Part shown: in pieces, positions 43,882 through 55,850 of the stretch
Layout: each line of letters opens with the position of its first letter
Position numbering within the stretch: position 1 is the first letter of the stretch
Assembly: GCA_963576565.1 (NCBI GenBank)
Contig: OY755047.1
Location: 11,947,221 to 12,011,220, forward strand
Length of the DNA: 64,000 nucleotides
Origin: Aspidapion aeneum
Lineage: Eukaryota; Arthropoda; Insecta; Coleoptera; Brentidae
Direction of reading: 5' to 3'
Position numbers and translations under genes: made by a program
The notes under the pieces: model-generated
The model's database searches: none
What the model saw: the letters and a program-made list of their open reading frames with translations, nothing else
What the model was told of the DNA's origin: nothing

Positions 43882-45084
43882 TCAGACCAGCTTTTGGAAA
43901 CCAAAAAGTAGCGAAAAATGCTTGTTGGTACAAAACATTTTTTTGAACACCCTGTACAGGAGCGATGTTAATTGTTCGGCATTTCACAAGAAACTTGGCA
44001 GTCGACCGCCAAGCAGCTGTAGCCAGGCTGGTTTTTACTTTCAAATGGCCTAAATTTGACCAAACTACTTTGCCTCTTTAATCTCTGATTTAACTTGAAA
44101 ATTAAATAAAATCTCGATTCGGTCATTTTGAAATTTTGTAAACAATTATATTTTTAAAATAAAAAATCGGAATAGTAATTTTGTTAAACACTTTTAGGCT
44201 TAAAACATGCACAAACTAAAGTTTGGTTATTTTATTTTCTAAAAAAAACTAAAATCTTAACAATATTTTATTGATAAATGCCGGCAAGTTAGTAACCAAT
44301 CTAATTTTGTGCTCTAACTGTATTTTGTAAAAAAAATAATTTTTTTCAATAATCAAAAAAATTTAAAAAAATCAAAACTTTAATAGGGAAAGTGTGCATT
44401 GTACGTTTTAAAATGATTCTTTATAGGTAACACTAAGTATTTTATTATTTTTATACTTACCATACTTCTTTTTATATTCTTTATTTTTTGTTTCATATTT
44501 TATTATTTTTTTAAATACTTTTAAAATAGTTAAATTAAGAAATTACTCAATAATAAAAAAAATAAATACACGTACAAATTATTAATTGTGGTACGTCATT
44601 TTAAAGGAAATTTACGCTGATTGCTGATATACAACGTGTCCCAGATTAAGTCGGATTTATAATTGCTAACTTCGCTGTTATTGGAGCTACGAGGTCGGTC
44701 AAAGTAGCAAACTGGTAAAGAAAAAAATAATAAAAACTTAAAAACAAGTAAGCGGCGCTTTTGTGAAAAAAATAAAAAAACATATTTTTTTTTAATCGTA
44801 AATTTTTGTGATAATTTGTCATTGTTTAGTTTAGGCTAGTGGTACATAAGGACCTTTGTGTTTTTAAAATTATTTGCTAACGACTTGTATAAAAATATAC
44901 TTAAAAATTGTTTTTTGCAAAAGCGCAATTCAATTTGTTTTCTGTTTTGACAATTTTAATCAGATCAAAAAACGACTATTTTTTAATTTGACCAGCCTTG
45001 TAGCTATATTTTTTAATATTTAAATAAATTTTTTATCCATGTCGAAATATTGACGTTTAAAAGATTTCAATTTTTCCAAATTTT
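43882..45084. other. AT-rich intronic DNA, no gene recognised
   Basis: Homopolymer-rich. An ATACAACGTGTCCCAGATTAAG phrase at about 44631 resembles a mariner-type MITE end without a visible partner. Confidence 0.4.
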
Positions 45085-46085
45085 CAAATATCTGTCGCCG
45101 TGTTCCTCTACTTCTTTTATTTTCCCAAGGTCAAGTTTACAACACATTTGTTCCATCGATCGTCTTTATGTCTGATAATATGACAGGCAAATTTTCATTT
45201 TAATTTTGCTACGTCTCTGACATCCCTTACTTTTGTTTTATTTCTTATCTATTCGTTCCTTTTTCTATCTGTTAGCCTTACATGTAACATTTGTCTTTCC
45301 ATTGATCTTTGGGCTTTTGTTACCTTATCCATGTTTGATTTTGTTAGTGTCCAGGTCTGGGATCCAGAGGTAAGTATAGGAAGGATACATTGAATATACA
45401 CTTACGTTTTGAGGTACTAATATATTTTATGTTTTAATATATCTTACTTGTCTCTTGATTTATTTTAGCTGTTTGGTTTTTATTTTTTAGTTTAATAATT
45501 TGTCCAGGTATATATATTTCTCTACCTGGTCTTTTGGTTCATTATGATTTTATTTTTGGTGTAGTTCATACTCAAGTCTATATTTTTAGCTGCTGTATCC
45601 AGTTCTTCCAGCATTTTTATCAGTTCTTCTTTCTTGTCTGTTATTAAGACGATATCATCAGTATCGCTTAGGTGGTTCAAATTTTGTCCGCTTACTTTGA
45701 TGCCTATTTCTTCTCAACCCAAGTTTTTAAAAACATCTTCTAGGGCCTGGTTAAATAAGGGATATTGTGTCACCCTTTCTGACACCTCTTCTTATGAAGA
45801 TTTGCTTGGTTCCGTCGTGTATTTTGATTAATGTTGTTGCTACGCTATATATCTTGGCTATTAGGTCTGTATATCTGTGATCTATTCGGATATTAATTAA
45901 AGATGCTTTTACTGCCCAGTGCTCAATGCTATCGAAAGCTTTTTCGTCTTTCGTCTATGAACGCAATATATAGTGGAATGTTATATTCGTTGGTTCGTTC
46001 TATTAGTATTTTCATGGTTAATAGGTGGTCAACTGTACCGAAACCTTTTCTAAAGCCTGCTTAATGATGATGTATGAAAAGGAAA
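45085..46085 (-). mobile_element. RTE-like family C, longest copy with reverse transcriptase remnants
   Basis: On the minus strand, from high to low coordinate: GFRKGFGTVDHLLTMKILIE, YNIPLYIAFID..KAFDSIEHW (palm start), GVRKGDTISLFNQALED (RQG..SP-type block), HLSDTDDIVLITDKKEEL (a degenerate catalytic box with the YxDD-type pair as SDTDD) and the C-terminal DRKTIDGT region. Stops and frameshifts are frequent. The 65-residue plus frame at 45634 is only its antisense. Confidence 0.7.
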
Positions 46086-47224
46086 TATGAAACATGGACA
46101 TTTACTGAAAAACAGACCAACTGCTGAATTGCAGTATAAATTTTTCCGATTATCATTTTTTTAGTCTGAAATAAAAATTAAATCTAAACACTTTTTAATT
46201 AATTTTATGAATGAATATGCACATGAATGAAATCTATATTTATGAACTTTTTTTTAAAATGCATATAAACATTAATATAACACCTCTATTATTGTGGTTA
46301 AAATTAAACAACGTCTTTGCTTTATCTGCATACTACATCGTGTTTATTGTTATATAGTTGCATGGTAAACATTATTAAAATTAAGTTACAGTTATGTGAC
46401 CACAACAATCAGAAACCAAACAGGTGCCAAAAAAAGTTAATCAAGTTTATTAACCCTTTTTAATCCAAACATTTATTTTTAGAACCTGAATAATATATAA
46501 AATAAACTGCTCAAAATTTGAAGTGAGCCCCCATTTTTTGAAAATTTTTAAAATAAATTTATTTCTAAACAAAGCGGTCGATTCCAATGCAATTTTCTAT
46601 GTAGTATAGCGTTATCTTCTTTTAATGCTTAGTTTCCCTGTTGTCCTCATACACATAATATTCCAATACCCACGGTAACTGCCCATTCATGAAGCAAACA
46701 TGAGGGCCTTGGGGTCTTTAAGAAAAAAAGACCTGATTGGGTGCTTTCAAAGACATATGCATATTATTTCCATATAGTACGTATTATTGCAATACCTACG
46801 GTACCTTACGATGCAGAATGCAAACATACTTGAAATAGCAATATCAATGGACACTAAGTCTATCCTTTTTGCAATCATTAAGTTAAAATGTCCTGATTGT
46901 TTATACTTTACTATGAACCACCAGTCTGGCAACGTTGTGCTAATAGACAATTTTGATGTATGTGACCTAGTGTCTGCTTGTAAAGAGTTCCAGTATTCAG
47001 AGTGCAGTCGCTCAGTGTGAGCGCTCTCTAATGTGTTCATACACGTGGGAAGTAAATTTTTATTAATTTAATATATTTGCGATAACTTTTCATACAATAA
47101 TTGTAGGTACTTACTAGATAGAGTAGTTTAAAGATTGGAATTTCTAGTTTCAAAAACAAGCTAAAATTTTTGTTTATATCTTAGTGTTGTACGAGAAAAA
47201 AATTCAAGAAACAAAAAAATACGA
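46086..47224. other. Intronic DNA, no gene recognised
   Basis: The overlapping 97- and 77-residue frames at 46747-47040 lie on opposite strands and show no domain. Confidence 0.4.
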
Positions 47225-48388
47225 TTGGGGTTAGTTGGCTCATTTTTTCAGGGGCAACTTGGCGCGTGCGCCAACTTACCCCAAGCAGTATTTTTGGTAC
47301 AGAAATAACATAAATATTACTGCCGGTTTTGAAGTTTCAGGAATTTATCCTTTTAATCGGGATATCTTTTCCGAAGAGGAGTTTTTACCTTCATATTCTA
47401 CGGACCGACCTAACCCTAATATTAATGACTTGGGTGATGATCAAGTGAAAGAATTACAGGAGTATCAAGAACCTGATCTTTTACAACAAGCTTTAGAAGT
47501 TGACGAAAATCAAATCCAGGATATTCGTCCAGGGCCGTCTCGTAAAATTTTGGCTTTGGGAGAAATAACCTCAGAAAAAAACAAAATAGTTCCATCCCAA
47601 ATACGGCACTTACCTAAAGCGGAAGCAAGAAAAAATATTACCAAAGGGCGAAAAAGACGAACTACGGCTATATTAACCGATACGCCCATTAAAGAAGCTC
47701 TTCGCGAAGAGCAAGTTCCAAAAAAAGAGGGTAGAACTTAAAAAAGCTTCTGAAATAAGCGAAAAGGAGGCAAATAGAAAAATTAGGTACCGGCAAATAA
47801 AAAATAAAAAAAATAATGACCCCTTAAGCAGCGATGATGATGATGATGACTGCTTTTGTCTGTATTGCACTGATACATATAAGAATAGTGCCCTTAGGGA
47901 AAAATGGATTAAATGCAACTGGTGCCATGGCGGGGCTTATGAGGAATGTGGTGGTGAAACTTCAGCAATTTTTTTGTGCATTAATTGCTTAAGCGAGTAA
48001 ACAGATTATATTATTTTTTGATATAGTTTATGTTTTAATTTTTGTTAAAAAAAAGTACTACATTTAAATTAAAGCTTAGCTTATGTTTATTAACATAATT
48101 TAAGTGATTTTTTTTTGTTATTTAATAAATTTAGTCCGCAACCCAGAACCAAAGCGTCAATTTACCCCGGCCATACGCCAACTTACCCCTGAGCGGGGCA
48201 AGTTGGCGCATTTTGCATAAACATGATTTTTGTTGATTTTCTTTTAAACTATAAGAGCTATACATGGCGCATAAATAGCTGAGATAAACGTCTAGATGCT
48301 GCACTACCTTTTTATTTTGCATAATAAACCACAAAGATATACAAATTAAAAAACCAAAAACTGCGCCAACTAGCCCCGGTCTCCCCTA
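47225..48388 (+). mobile_element. pogo/jerky-type transposase C-terminus with zinc-finger tail, deletion derivative
   Basis: From about 47305 the frame reads ITAGFEVSGIYPFNRDIFSE and then FLPSYSTDRPN. This is the standard end of the CENP-B/jerky-type DDE domain (GF..(S/T)GIYP(F/Y)N.D.F). It continues with QIRHLPKAEARK and KRRTTAILTDTPIKEAL. A 1-base shift near 47728 breaks the frame; the next frame continues through an acidic DDDDDD run to a Cys/His block CFCLYCTD...WIKCNWCHG...EECGG...FLCINC and a stop at 48000, like the PHD-type finger ending many pogo-like transposases. GGGGCAA(C/G)TTGGCGC-type words near both ends and a terminal GGTCTCCCC|TA at 48388 mark the termini. The catalytic part is deleted. 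Confidence 0.75.
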
Positions 48389-48753
48389 CACATGCATATT
48401 ATTTTATTCGTGTATTCGTCATGTCAAATCATCGGCTCACAGTTGATAAAAACTCTATGTAAATTTGGTATCTGTGCATTTTTCGTATCTTTATTTCTGA
48501 ATGTTTGCATCAAACGCCAACCATTGTGTAAATAGGTAACAGGGAGTATTTATTACGTATATGGTTGTCCTGCGCTTGACACGTCGTACCACAGAGTGGC
48601 TACAACGCAAGTGTAACAAAAGTGTGAAAGTTTGCACGTCTCCCATTTCCTGTATGATTATTTTCAAAAAAAGTAATTTCTCAGTTTTAAGTTCACTTTA
48701 GTTTCCGAGATATGATTTTTTCCATAAAATTTTTACTTTGACGTTTCTACTCG
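48389..48753. other. Spacer, nothing recognised
   Basis: No reading frame or bounded repeat seen. Confidence 0.4.
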
Positions 48754-48761
48754 GTTTGACT

Positions 48762-48936
48762 CAGTGGCGTATATAGGAAAAAGTTTTGGGGGGGCCCGAG
48801 ACAGTTTCGGGGGGGGGGGGGGGCGAGACCTCATAAGGCCGTATTTTATGCTATTTTATGTTTGTATTCATGAAATATGTGGAAAATATCTAAAAAAATC
48901 TTAACTTTGAGGGGGGGGCCCGTATATACGCCACTG
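48762..48936. mobile_element. 175-bp hAT-type MITE with 8-bp target duplication
   Basis: CAGTGGCGTATATAGG and the inverted CAGTGGCGTATATACGGG form the ends, each followed by long G- or C-runs. The flanks GTTTGACT (48754-48761) and GTTTGACC (48937-48944) differ by one base. Its interior (TCATGAAATATGTGGAAAAT) matches the G-rich insertion inside the Foldback-like element at 58437-58560. Confidence 0.8.
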
Positions 48937-48944
48937 GTTTGACC

Positions 48945-50025
48945 TATAGCCATCAAATTTGCTACAAGACAAGCCAAATATTGTCCTTTTCGAACCTTGT
49001 ACGCCATTGTACCCTAGATAACCACTGAGCACAATCAGGGGCGTGCAAATATAATTTTTCATAAATTCTCCTTTTTATGACCAACTCTGAGTTTTACCTT
49101 GTGTAGGTCATCTGATATCAACTCTAGGTAACTGTAAAACACGTTTTATTAAAGTTTGAGTATATACAGGGTGTAACTAAATAAGTGTAAAACGCGTTTT
49201 ATTAAAGTTTGAGTATATACAGGGTGTAACTAAATAAGTGTAAAACATTTAAGGGGGTGATTCCTCATCGAAAAAAAGATAGGATCTTTCATATAAAGAA
49301 ACTTCATTGGAGCATGCCTTGTTAAGATACAGCCCCTTAAAGGGGGTACATCAAATTTGTTTAACAATTTTTTTCACAAGCACTAAAAAAGTTACAATAT
49401 TGAAAATAACCTGACATTTTCTACTACCAAAAAGACACTTAGCCGGTAATTTATTTGGTTTACCCCATGGTTGTAAAAATTAATAAAGACAAAATAAACA
49501 AACAAATTATAAAAAAGAATTCCTTTTTAAAACAGGAAGATTAATCCGAGATAACCGAAAGTTTTATTTATTTAAAAACAATAAACTGAGAAATCATTTG
49601 CATTTCCGGCAAGTTTATTTTTAAAATTTTATAATAAGGTGACCTTAAACTTTATCAAGCATTTTTCGATAGCCACTTAAATCTGAATTTGAATAATTCA
49701 TTTTCTAGCAAATTTGAAAGATACAACATGCTACAACTAAACAAATATTAGGGTATATCAAAGATACATGATAACCTTCATACAACTTTGGGTATGTATT
49801 ACAAAAATTCTGTTTAAAATGTACGATATCACGTCGGCGGCTTTTTATTTTCCCAAAATTTTTGACTGCGGTGCATTTTATTTGTATGTAATGTAAGTTC
49901 AAAGCTCAGCCTTATCAAAATTGCGATTTTTTTTTATTTTTGCTGCCTTGCCTTGAGAGGGACCACTCTCCCATGGGCATCCTGGATCAGCCACTATCCA
50001 TACCTAAGGTATGGATGGCGAAAAA
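48945..50025. repeat. Intronic DNA with tandem and spaced direct duplications
   Basis: A 53-bp unit (TGTAAAACRCGTTTTATTAA ... ATATACAGGGTGTAACTAA) is duplicated head to tail at about 49134-49239, with one difference. About 49520-49735 recurs in direct orientation at 50545-50760 (ACAGGAAGA, AAAAACAATAAACTG, GACCACTTAAATCTGAATTT words). About 49850-49990 is a decayed piece of the 7715-type hAT MITE (TGGGCATCCTGGATCAGCCA). Confidence 0.6.
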
Positions 50026-50539
50026 TAATACTACTACTATGTCGGTTTAGAACGTTTTTCTACGTCGTCCGACGCCTATTCTTCACCTCCTTCGATCCTG
50101 ACAATCATCTTTCGTCTGGTTTTTTTGACTCATTGATCTTTCGATTGACTGTTGCCATTCCAGTTTAAGACGCCCTCTTTTTCTGCGTCCTATTGGTTGC
50201 CATTCTAGGACCTGCTTTGGTAATCTTTCCTCGTTCATCCGTTGAACATGAACGTACCATATCAATTTTCTTTTATATCAGTTTTCTTTTAGTGATGTTA
50301 TCCGTTATGCTTCCCTCGATTCCCATTCTTTCTTTTATCATCTCATTTCTTATATGATCTGTTCTAGTAATTCTCATTGATCTTCTTATTGCATCCAATT
50401 CGACACTTTTTTGCCATACAACAGCGTGCTTTTCACCATTGTTTCATATATGTTAAATTTTACGTTCTTTTTTATCTCTCTGCTCCATGAAATACTGTTA
50501 AGACAACCAATAACCTTTTTTGCTTTTACTATTCTTTTA
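50026..50539 (-). mobile_element. RTE-like family A, 5'-truncated copy
   Basis: The minus strand reads RIVKAKKVIGCLNSISWSRE, then YETMVKSTLLYGKK, IERSMSQKNQTKDD and the C-terminus, ending CTAAACCGACATAGTAGTAGTA. A short deletion removes the CRVTEKYK region. It lies between the two halves of the 215-bp direct repeat (49520/50545). Confidence 0.75.
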
Positions 50540-50544
50540 ATAAA

Positions 50545-50929
50545 TTTTTGAAACAGGAAGAGTAAATCCAATATACTGAAAGTTGTTTTTATTTAAAAAC
50601 AATAAACTGCGATGTCACATGCACTTCCTGCAAATTTATTTTTAAAACTTTATTACTAGTTCACCTTAAACTTTATTTAGTATTTTTCTATGACCACTTA
50701 AATCTGAATTTAAATAATTACTTTTCAAAAAATATGTATACGATACCTATAAAACCACAAAAAAAAACTATAAAAGGTACTTCTTCGCAAGGATAGGTAG
50801 GTAGATGATCTTAAAATTTGTTGCAGGTACTGAAACCAATATGCATTAAAAACAAATAATTAAAAATATAATTAATTTTCAAAAAAAACCTATACAAAAG
50901 CTATAAAGCCAAAAATACTATAAAAGTTA
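50545..50929. repeat. Second copy of the 215-bp direct repeat and AT-rich spacer
   Basis: 50545-50760 matches 49520-49735 in the same orientation. The remaining bases are AT-rich with no feature. Confidence 0.5.
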
Positions 50930-51030
50930 TACAGGGGGTTCCAAGTTAAGTGTCCACCATTGTTAACTTTGTATTTTTTTTTCAAAAAACATAAAACAAA
51001 TTTTAATTGAACACCCTGTATTTTATTTCT
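50930..51030. mobile_element. Short mariner-type MITE (TACAGGG ends), left of Penelope remnant
   Basis: ACAGGGGGTTCCAAGTTAAG and, 65 bp later, TTGAACACCCTGTATTTTAT are the two ends of an approximately 85-bp repeat. It matches in inverted orientation the piece at 52085-52250 and the right arm of 13834-15202. Confidence 0.5.
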
Positions 51031-51084
51031 TAAAATTAAAAATAACGAAGATATTCCAAATTCAAAATTACGCTTAGACTTCTT

Positions 51085-51842
51085 TCTACACGGTAAACGG
51101 TGGACTGAGCAGCCGCGAAGTTACTTCAAGAGCCTTTCTGCCCTACATCCCTAGAGTGACAGATAGGATCGGACGTATTCTGGGAAAACACAACATAAAA
51201 ACGATCTTCAAGCCATCTAAGAAGATCGAGAACCACCTCAGATCTGCGAAGGATATAAGGAACCCACTAAGTTCTTCGGGGGTATACCGCATTCCCTGTA
51301 CCTGTGGAAGTGTCTTCATCGGAACAACCAAACGGTCCGTAAACACAAGAATCAAAGAACACAAAGCCAACTGTCGCCTCGGACATACGGAAAAATCCGC
51401 AGTTGCAGACCACACACTAAACAATGAAGACCACCGAATAAAATTCGAAGACACACAAGTTCTCTGCGCCTCCTCTTCATACTATCCAAGACTCTATAGA
51501 GAAGCAATCGAAATTCATAAACACCAGCAGAACTTCAACAGATCTGAAGAAACTCTTAAAATTAAGAGAACATGGGTACCGGTTCTTAAAAACACTAAAC
51601 GGCTCGCTTACAATAACAAAACTGAATCAAGGAAATGTGACCAATCACCGACCAGCTCTGATATACGCCCCGCCCACCATAGCGTATATAACCTGCGGCC
51701 GCGACGGACTAACCACCAGTCTTCGAGAAGCCGACAGTCAACATCTCCTGAAGATGCCATCCACTCGAGATGGCGAAACGTCGAGAACGAATTTCCAACG
51801 ACGACGGCCGAACAGCCTGAAAGCACACCCACCATATAATAA
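51085..51842 (+). mobile_element. Penelope-like retroelement, 3' end with GIY-YIG endonuclease
   Basis: The open frame (entering at about 51085 and ending at 51839) reads REVTSRAFLPYIPRVTDRIG, IKTIFKPSKKIENHLRSAKD and GVYRIPCTCGSVFIGTTKRS, then TRIKEH and YYPRLYREAIEIHKHQQNFN. The GVY...FIGTTKRSVNTRIKEH segment is the GIY-YIG nuclease core (GVY and FIG variants; catalytic Arg in TRIKEH, Glu in REAIEI). The spaced CxC is the Penelope-specific insertion. It is intact from the EN domain to the stop. The reverse transcriptase is absent (5' truncation). The GTG at 51156 is internal, not a start. Confidence 0.85.
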
Positions 51843-52620
51843 AACAATTTCTGTTTCACATTAAAATAAGAGGCAAGACATTTTTTGTACTATATCAAAA
51901 AAATATTCTCCTGGTGAATAGGAAAACACAAATTATTTTACTTCAAAGCAATTTGCTTTAATCTAAGACAAATTTTTTTACCGTTTACCAAATAAAATTT
52001 TAGTAAATATACCTTCGTTATTTTTAGCTTTATGAAAAAAAAATCAAGACGATTTTTGTTTAAAATTAAAAGACCTATCAGAAAAAATTATAAAATACAG
52101 GGTGCTCAATTAATTTTTTTTATGTTTTTTGAAAAACTCCAAAAAACGATACTCTATTTTTTTTACGTATCTCAAAGAGCATCAGAAATTCTACTAGTTT
52201 GCCATTCTAAACATTTTTCCATCTTTAATAATAAACCCTGTATATAGTTCTTTGCAAGGATACATACAGTAGTAGGCAGATACTTAAAATTTGCGACGAG
52301 TACTAAAACTAATATGCATTAAAAAATAGCAATTGATATTCTTAAAAAATGTTCACGTAAATATTCATGATTGGGTATGTCCAAGTGCCTAGGTCCGTAG
52401 ATCCTTATTGTTCGGGATTACCATATAAATACCATACATACATACATAAAGGCACTTGGTAATATGCAAAAAATCAACCACTTACTTAGTATGTCTCTTC
52501 ATCTTGAATTTCAATATGACTGGTTATTCCCCAGCATGATTCCTCTTTTAGTAGAAAAATTCACACAGTGTTAGAGCAAACTAATATCAATCATACATAC
52601 ATACAAATGGTCAAAATCTA
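51843..52620. other. AT-rich DNA with a mariner-type MITE at 52085-52250
   Basis: The MITE starts ATACAGGGTGCTCAATTAAT and ends AATAATAAACCCTGTATA. It matches 50930-51030 in inverted orientation but keeps more interior. The rest is AT-rich with no gene. Confidence 0.45.
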
Positions 52621-52623
52621 AAA

Positions 52624-53545
52624 TTGAAATCGACTTTTAAAAGAATTCCTGGTAACGAACGGCTTAAGACAGGGATGTTGTATCTCGCCAACTCTTTTTA
52701 AAATATATATTGCAGTAGCTCTAAAAAACTGGAAACGTAAATTACACGGCTTGGGCATACAACTTAAGGACCGATTTACCATATACATACATTACAGTTT
52801 GCTGACGATCAAGTAATTCCAGATAATGACAAAGAAGACATGGAATATATAATAAGAAACTTAACAGAAAAATATCAAAAGTGGGGAATAACAGTGAATG
52901 TGGACAAGACACAGTACTTACGTATTGGAAACGAATCAAGTGAGTTAGAACTAAATAATGGACAAACAATATCTCCATGCAATGGGTATGTATACTTTCA
53001 GTGTCACATTTGATAAGACAGGAACAGACTGTAAAGAACTGGAAAAAATAATAGTAAAAGCGAAAAAAGGTTTTCTTAACAGTACTTTATGGAGCAAAAT
53101 AATGTAAAATTTAACCTATATGAAACAATGGTGAAAAGCACGCTGTTATATGGAATAGAGACTTGTCGCGTAACAGAAAAATACAAAACAAAAATGGAAA
53201 GTGTCGAAATGGATGCAATAAGAAGATCAATGAGAATATCTATAACAGATCACATAAGAAATGAGATCATAAAAGAAAGAATGGGTATCGAGGGAAGCAT
53301 AACGGATGACATCACTAAAAGACAACTGATATGGTACGACCATGTACAACGGATGAACGACGAAAGATTACAAAAGCATGTCCTAGAATGGCAACCAATA
53401 GGGCGCAGAAAAAGAGGGCGTTCTAAAATGGAATGTCAAAAGTCAATCCAAAGATCAATGAGTCAAAAAAACCTGACGAATGATGATTGTCAGGATCGAA
53501 GGAGGTGGAGAATAAGCGTCCGACAATGTAGAAAGACGTTTTGAA
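52624..53545 (+). mobile_element. RTE-like family A, copy spanning RT palm to C-terminus
   Basis: It starts with LRQGCCISPTLFKIYIAVAL, reaches TVNVDKTQYLRIGNESSELE after a frameshift just before the FADD box (near 52790), and then runs openly from 53089 to a stop at 53542 (STLLYGIETCRVTEKYK, HVQRMNDERLQKHVLEW, SMSQKNLTNDDCQDRRRW). The 3' end CGTTTTGAACCTAAATAGTATAA is more diverged than other copies. Frameshifts at about 52790 and 52985 inactivate it. Confidence 0.8.
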
Positions 53546-54004
53546 CCTAAATAGTATAAATCTTACAAAAATGGATATTATTCATTGACATTTTGTTTGT
53601 AAAAATCATGGAAATTAAACAAACCTGACGTGACCTGACCGAACCCGAGTCTTGTAAGGTAACTGATGAGGAGTGCTGCGACGAAGAACACTCATTATCA
53701 GTTACCTTACAGTCTAGACGAGGTATAGATTTGTCACAAATTTTTCGCTTTTGTTTCTAAAAATTGTGGATTTTTTTAACGATATTTATCGCGAATTTAA
53801 ACGTAATTTGAAACCTCAGTGAAAGCTTATAATTTTTAACGGAATAAACCAAGTATGAAGCGATGCCATCCTTAATAATATTATAACTTAATTACATACA
53901 TATACCTAGGTATAAAATAAACAATCAATTTTACTTTTTTTTATTTATAATTATAGTTATAAATACTATATAACATAAAATACATGAAATAATTTATTTG
54001 AAAC
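53546..54004. other. Spacer with a pre-miRNA-sized hairpin at 53654-53710
   Basis: GTAAGGTAACTGATGAGGAGTG pairs with CACTCATTATCAGTTACCTT (plus AC) across a 13-nt loop, with two mismatches. Flanking AGTCT/AGACT words extend the stem to about 27 bp. Size and shape would fit a microRNA precursor or a tiny MITE. Nothing else was recognised in the interval. Confidence 0.35.
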
Positions 54005-54440
54005 TTTATCCAAATGTTATCTATCTATTTAGCTTTTTCGATCCATCTTTGGACATAGACCTCCCTCAATATCTTCCACTCTTCTCTGTCTGTCGCCGTG
54101 TTCATCCATCGAGGTCCCACATGTTTCTTCAAATCCTCCGCCCATCTTATTTGGGGTTTTCCCCTACTTCTTTTATTTTCTCCAGGTCTCCAGTTTACAA
54201 TACATTTTGTTCCATCGATCGTCTTTCTGTCTGATATTATACCCGGCAAATTTCCATTTTAATTTTGCTACTTCTCCTCTGATATCCCTTACTTTTGTTT
54301 TATTCCTTATCCATTCATTTTTTTTTCTATCTGTTAGCTTTTTGCATTTCCATTGATCTTTGGGCGTTTGTTACCTTATCCATGTTTGATTTTGTAAGTT
54401 TATACACTTTCGTTTTGAGGTACTGAGGATTTTTTTTTAT
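54005..54440 (-). mobile_element. RTE-like family C, 3' fragment
   Basis: The minus frame reads ISDRKTIDGTKCIVNWRPGE, RGKPQIRWAEDLKKHVGPRW and TDREEWKILREVYVQRWIEK, followed by a stop. Upstream, KSNMDKVTNAQRSMEMQ is out of frame. The 3' end lies at the CTAAATAGATAGATAAC tract. This is the best-preserved C-terminus of family C in the window. Confidence 0.8.
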
Positions 54441-54783
54441 TTTTCAATATGTAACTTAATTTATCGATGTTATAGTGCCAAGAAATTTAAAATGCTAATT
54501 TAAATATCACTTTCTTGGTATAGGGTGTCCCAAATTTGACCCTACTTTTTCAAAAGAAGCTTGTAGGTTAAACTACAGACGAAAAAATAATTTATCTATG
54601 AAAAAAAATAACATTTATTACTGTCAAAATAAATTTAATTTGTCATTCTTAACTTTTAAAATATTACCAAGGATCAAAGATGCATTGCATCTTTAAGAAT
54701 ACTTAAAATTTATACCAAAAATGTTTTTTTTTTAAATTAAAAAAAAATTAAATGTATTGCTGATATTACTATTTTATGTTATA

Positions 54784-55191
54784 CACGGTGTTTCACGAAC
54801 AATGAAACAGTGGCCTTTTTGGGTATTCAAATATAGGGGGTAAAGTATACCCCTCGAAGGGGGTTCGTGCTACAAAAATTTCAAGATAGCCAAAAAGTGT
54901 CCCCCTCGCAAACAAAATGGACGTGTCCGAGCGTTTCTCCAAATTCTTACTCTAAATACCTGTTACCTGTTCCTGACTATCAGGACGTGTTCGAGACGGG
55001 GATCACTCGTATCCCTGTGATCGACGTTGGAGATAGTGAAAACCAAACAGTTTTAACAAGTTCCCAACGAAAGCATCAAGCCAGTAGTATAATTCAATGC
55101 CGGTAGGGGTATTTTCCCTCGGAGTAGTTGTTTCTGTTGGTTTCACAAATACCCAAAAGGGCCTCTGTTTCGATGTTCGTCAAACACCGTG
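54784..55191. mobile_element. 408-bp MITE with about 45-bp inverted ends and TA duplication
   Basis: CACGGTGTTTCACGAACAAT at the left matches the inverted right end CACGGTGTTTGACGAACATC. Both then read GAAACAG..GGCC..TTTTGGGTATT. TA flanks both ends. The 79-residue frame inside has no domain. Mariner-type. Confidence 0.7.
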
Positions 55192-55337
55192 TATATTAAG
55201 GGGCCTTGATATGTACAAAATCCTATCTCAAAATATTTTTAAATATTTAATAGCTCATAAGAAAGGTTGTTTGTTCAAAAAATGCCATAGAACATTTCTT
55301 AATCATAGTAAATCACAAAACTATTTACTATTTATTA

Positions 55338-55850
55338 TGTCGGTTTAGAACGTTTTTCTACGCTGTCCGACGCCTATTCTCCACCTCCTTCGATCCTGAT
55401 AACCATCTTCTATCAGATTTTTTTGACTCATTAATCTTTGGATTGATTGTTGCCATTCTAGTTTAGGACGCCCTCTTTTTCTGCGCCCTATTGGTTGCCA
55501 TGCTAGGACCTGCTTTGGTAATCTTTCGTCGTTCATCCGTTGTACATGGCCGTACCGTATCAGTTGCCTTTTAGTGATTTCATCCGTTATGCTTCCCTCG
55601 ATTTCCATTCTTTCTTTTATAATCTCATTTTTATGTGATCTGTTCTAGATATTCTCATTGATCTTCTTATTGCATCCATTTCGACACTTTCCCTTTTTGT
55701 TTTGTATTTTTCTGTTACGCGACAAGTCTCTATTCCATACAACAGCGTGCTTTTCACAATTTTACATTCTTTTTTATGTCTCTGCTCCATAAAATACTGT
55801 TAAGACATCCGATAACCTTTTTTTGCTTTTACTATTATTTTTTCCCATTA
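55338..55850 (-). mobile_element. RTE-like family A, 5'-truncated copy
   Basis: The minus strand carries GSITDEITKRQLIRYGHVQ, RLPKQVLAWQPIGRRKRGR and LEWQQSIQRLMSQKN to the RRKTF end, with upstream CRVTEKYKTK in a shifted frame. The 3' end is CTAAACCGACATAATAAATA, so the terminal repeat here is TAA-rich rather than (TAG)n. Confidence 0.75.
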
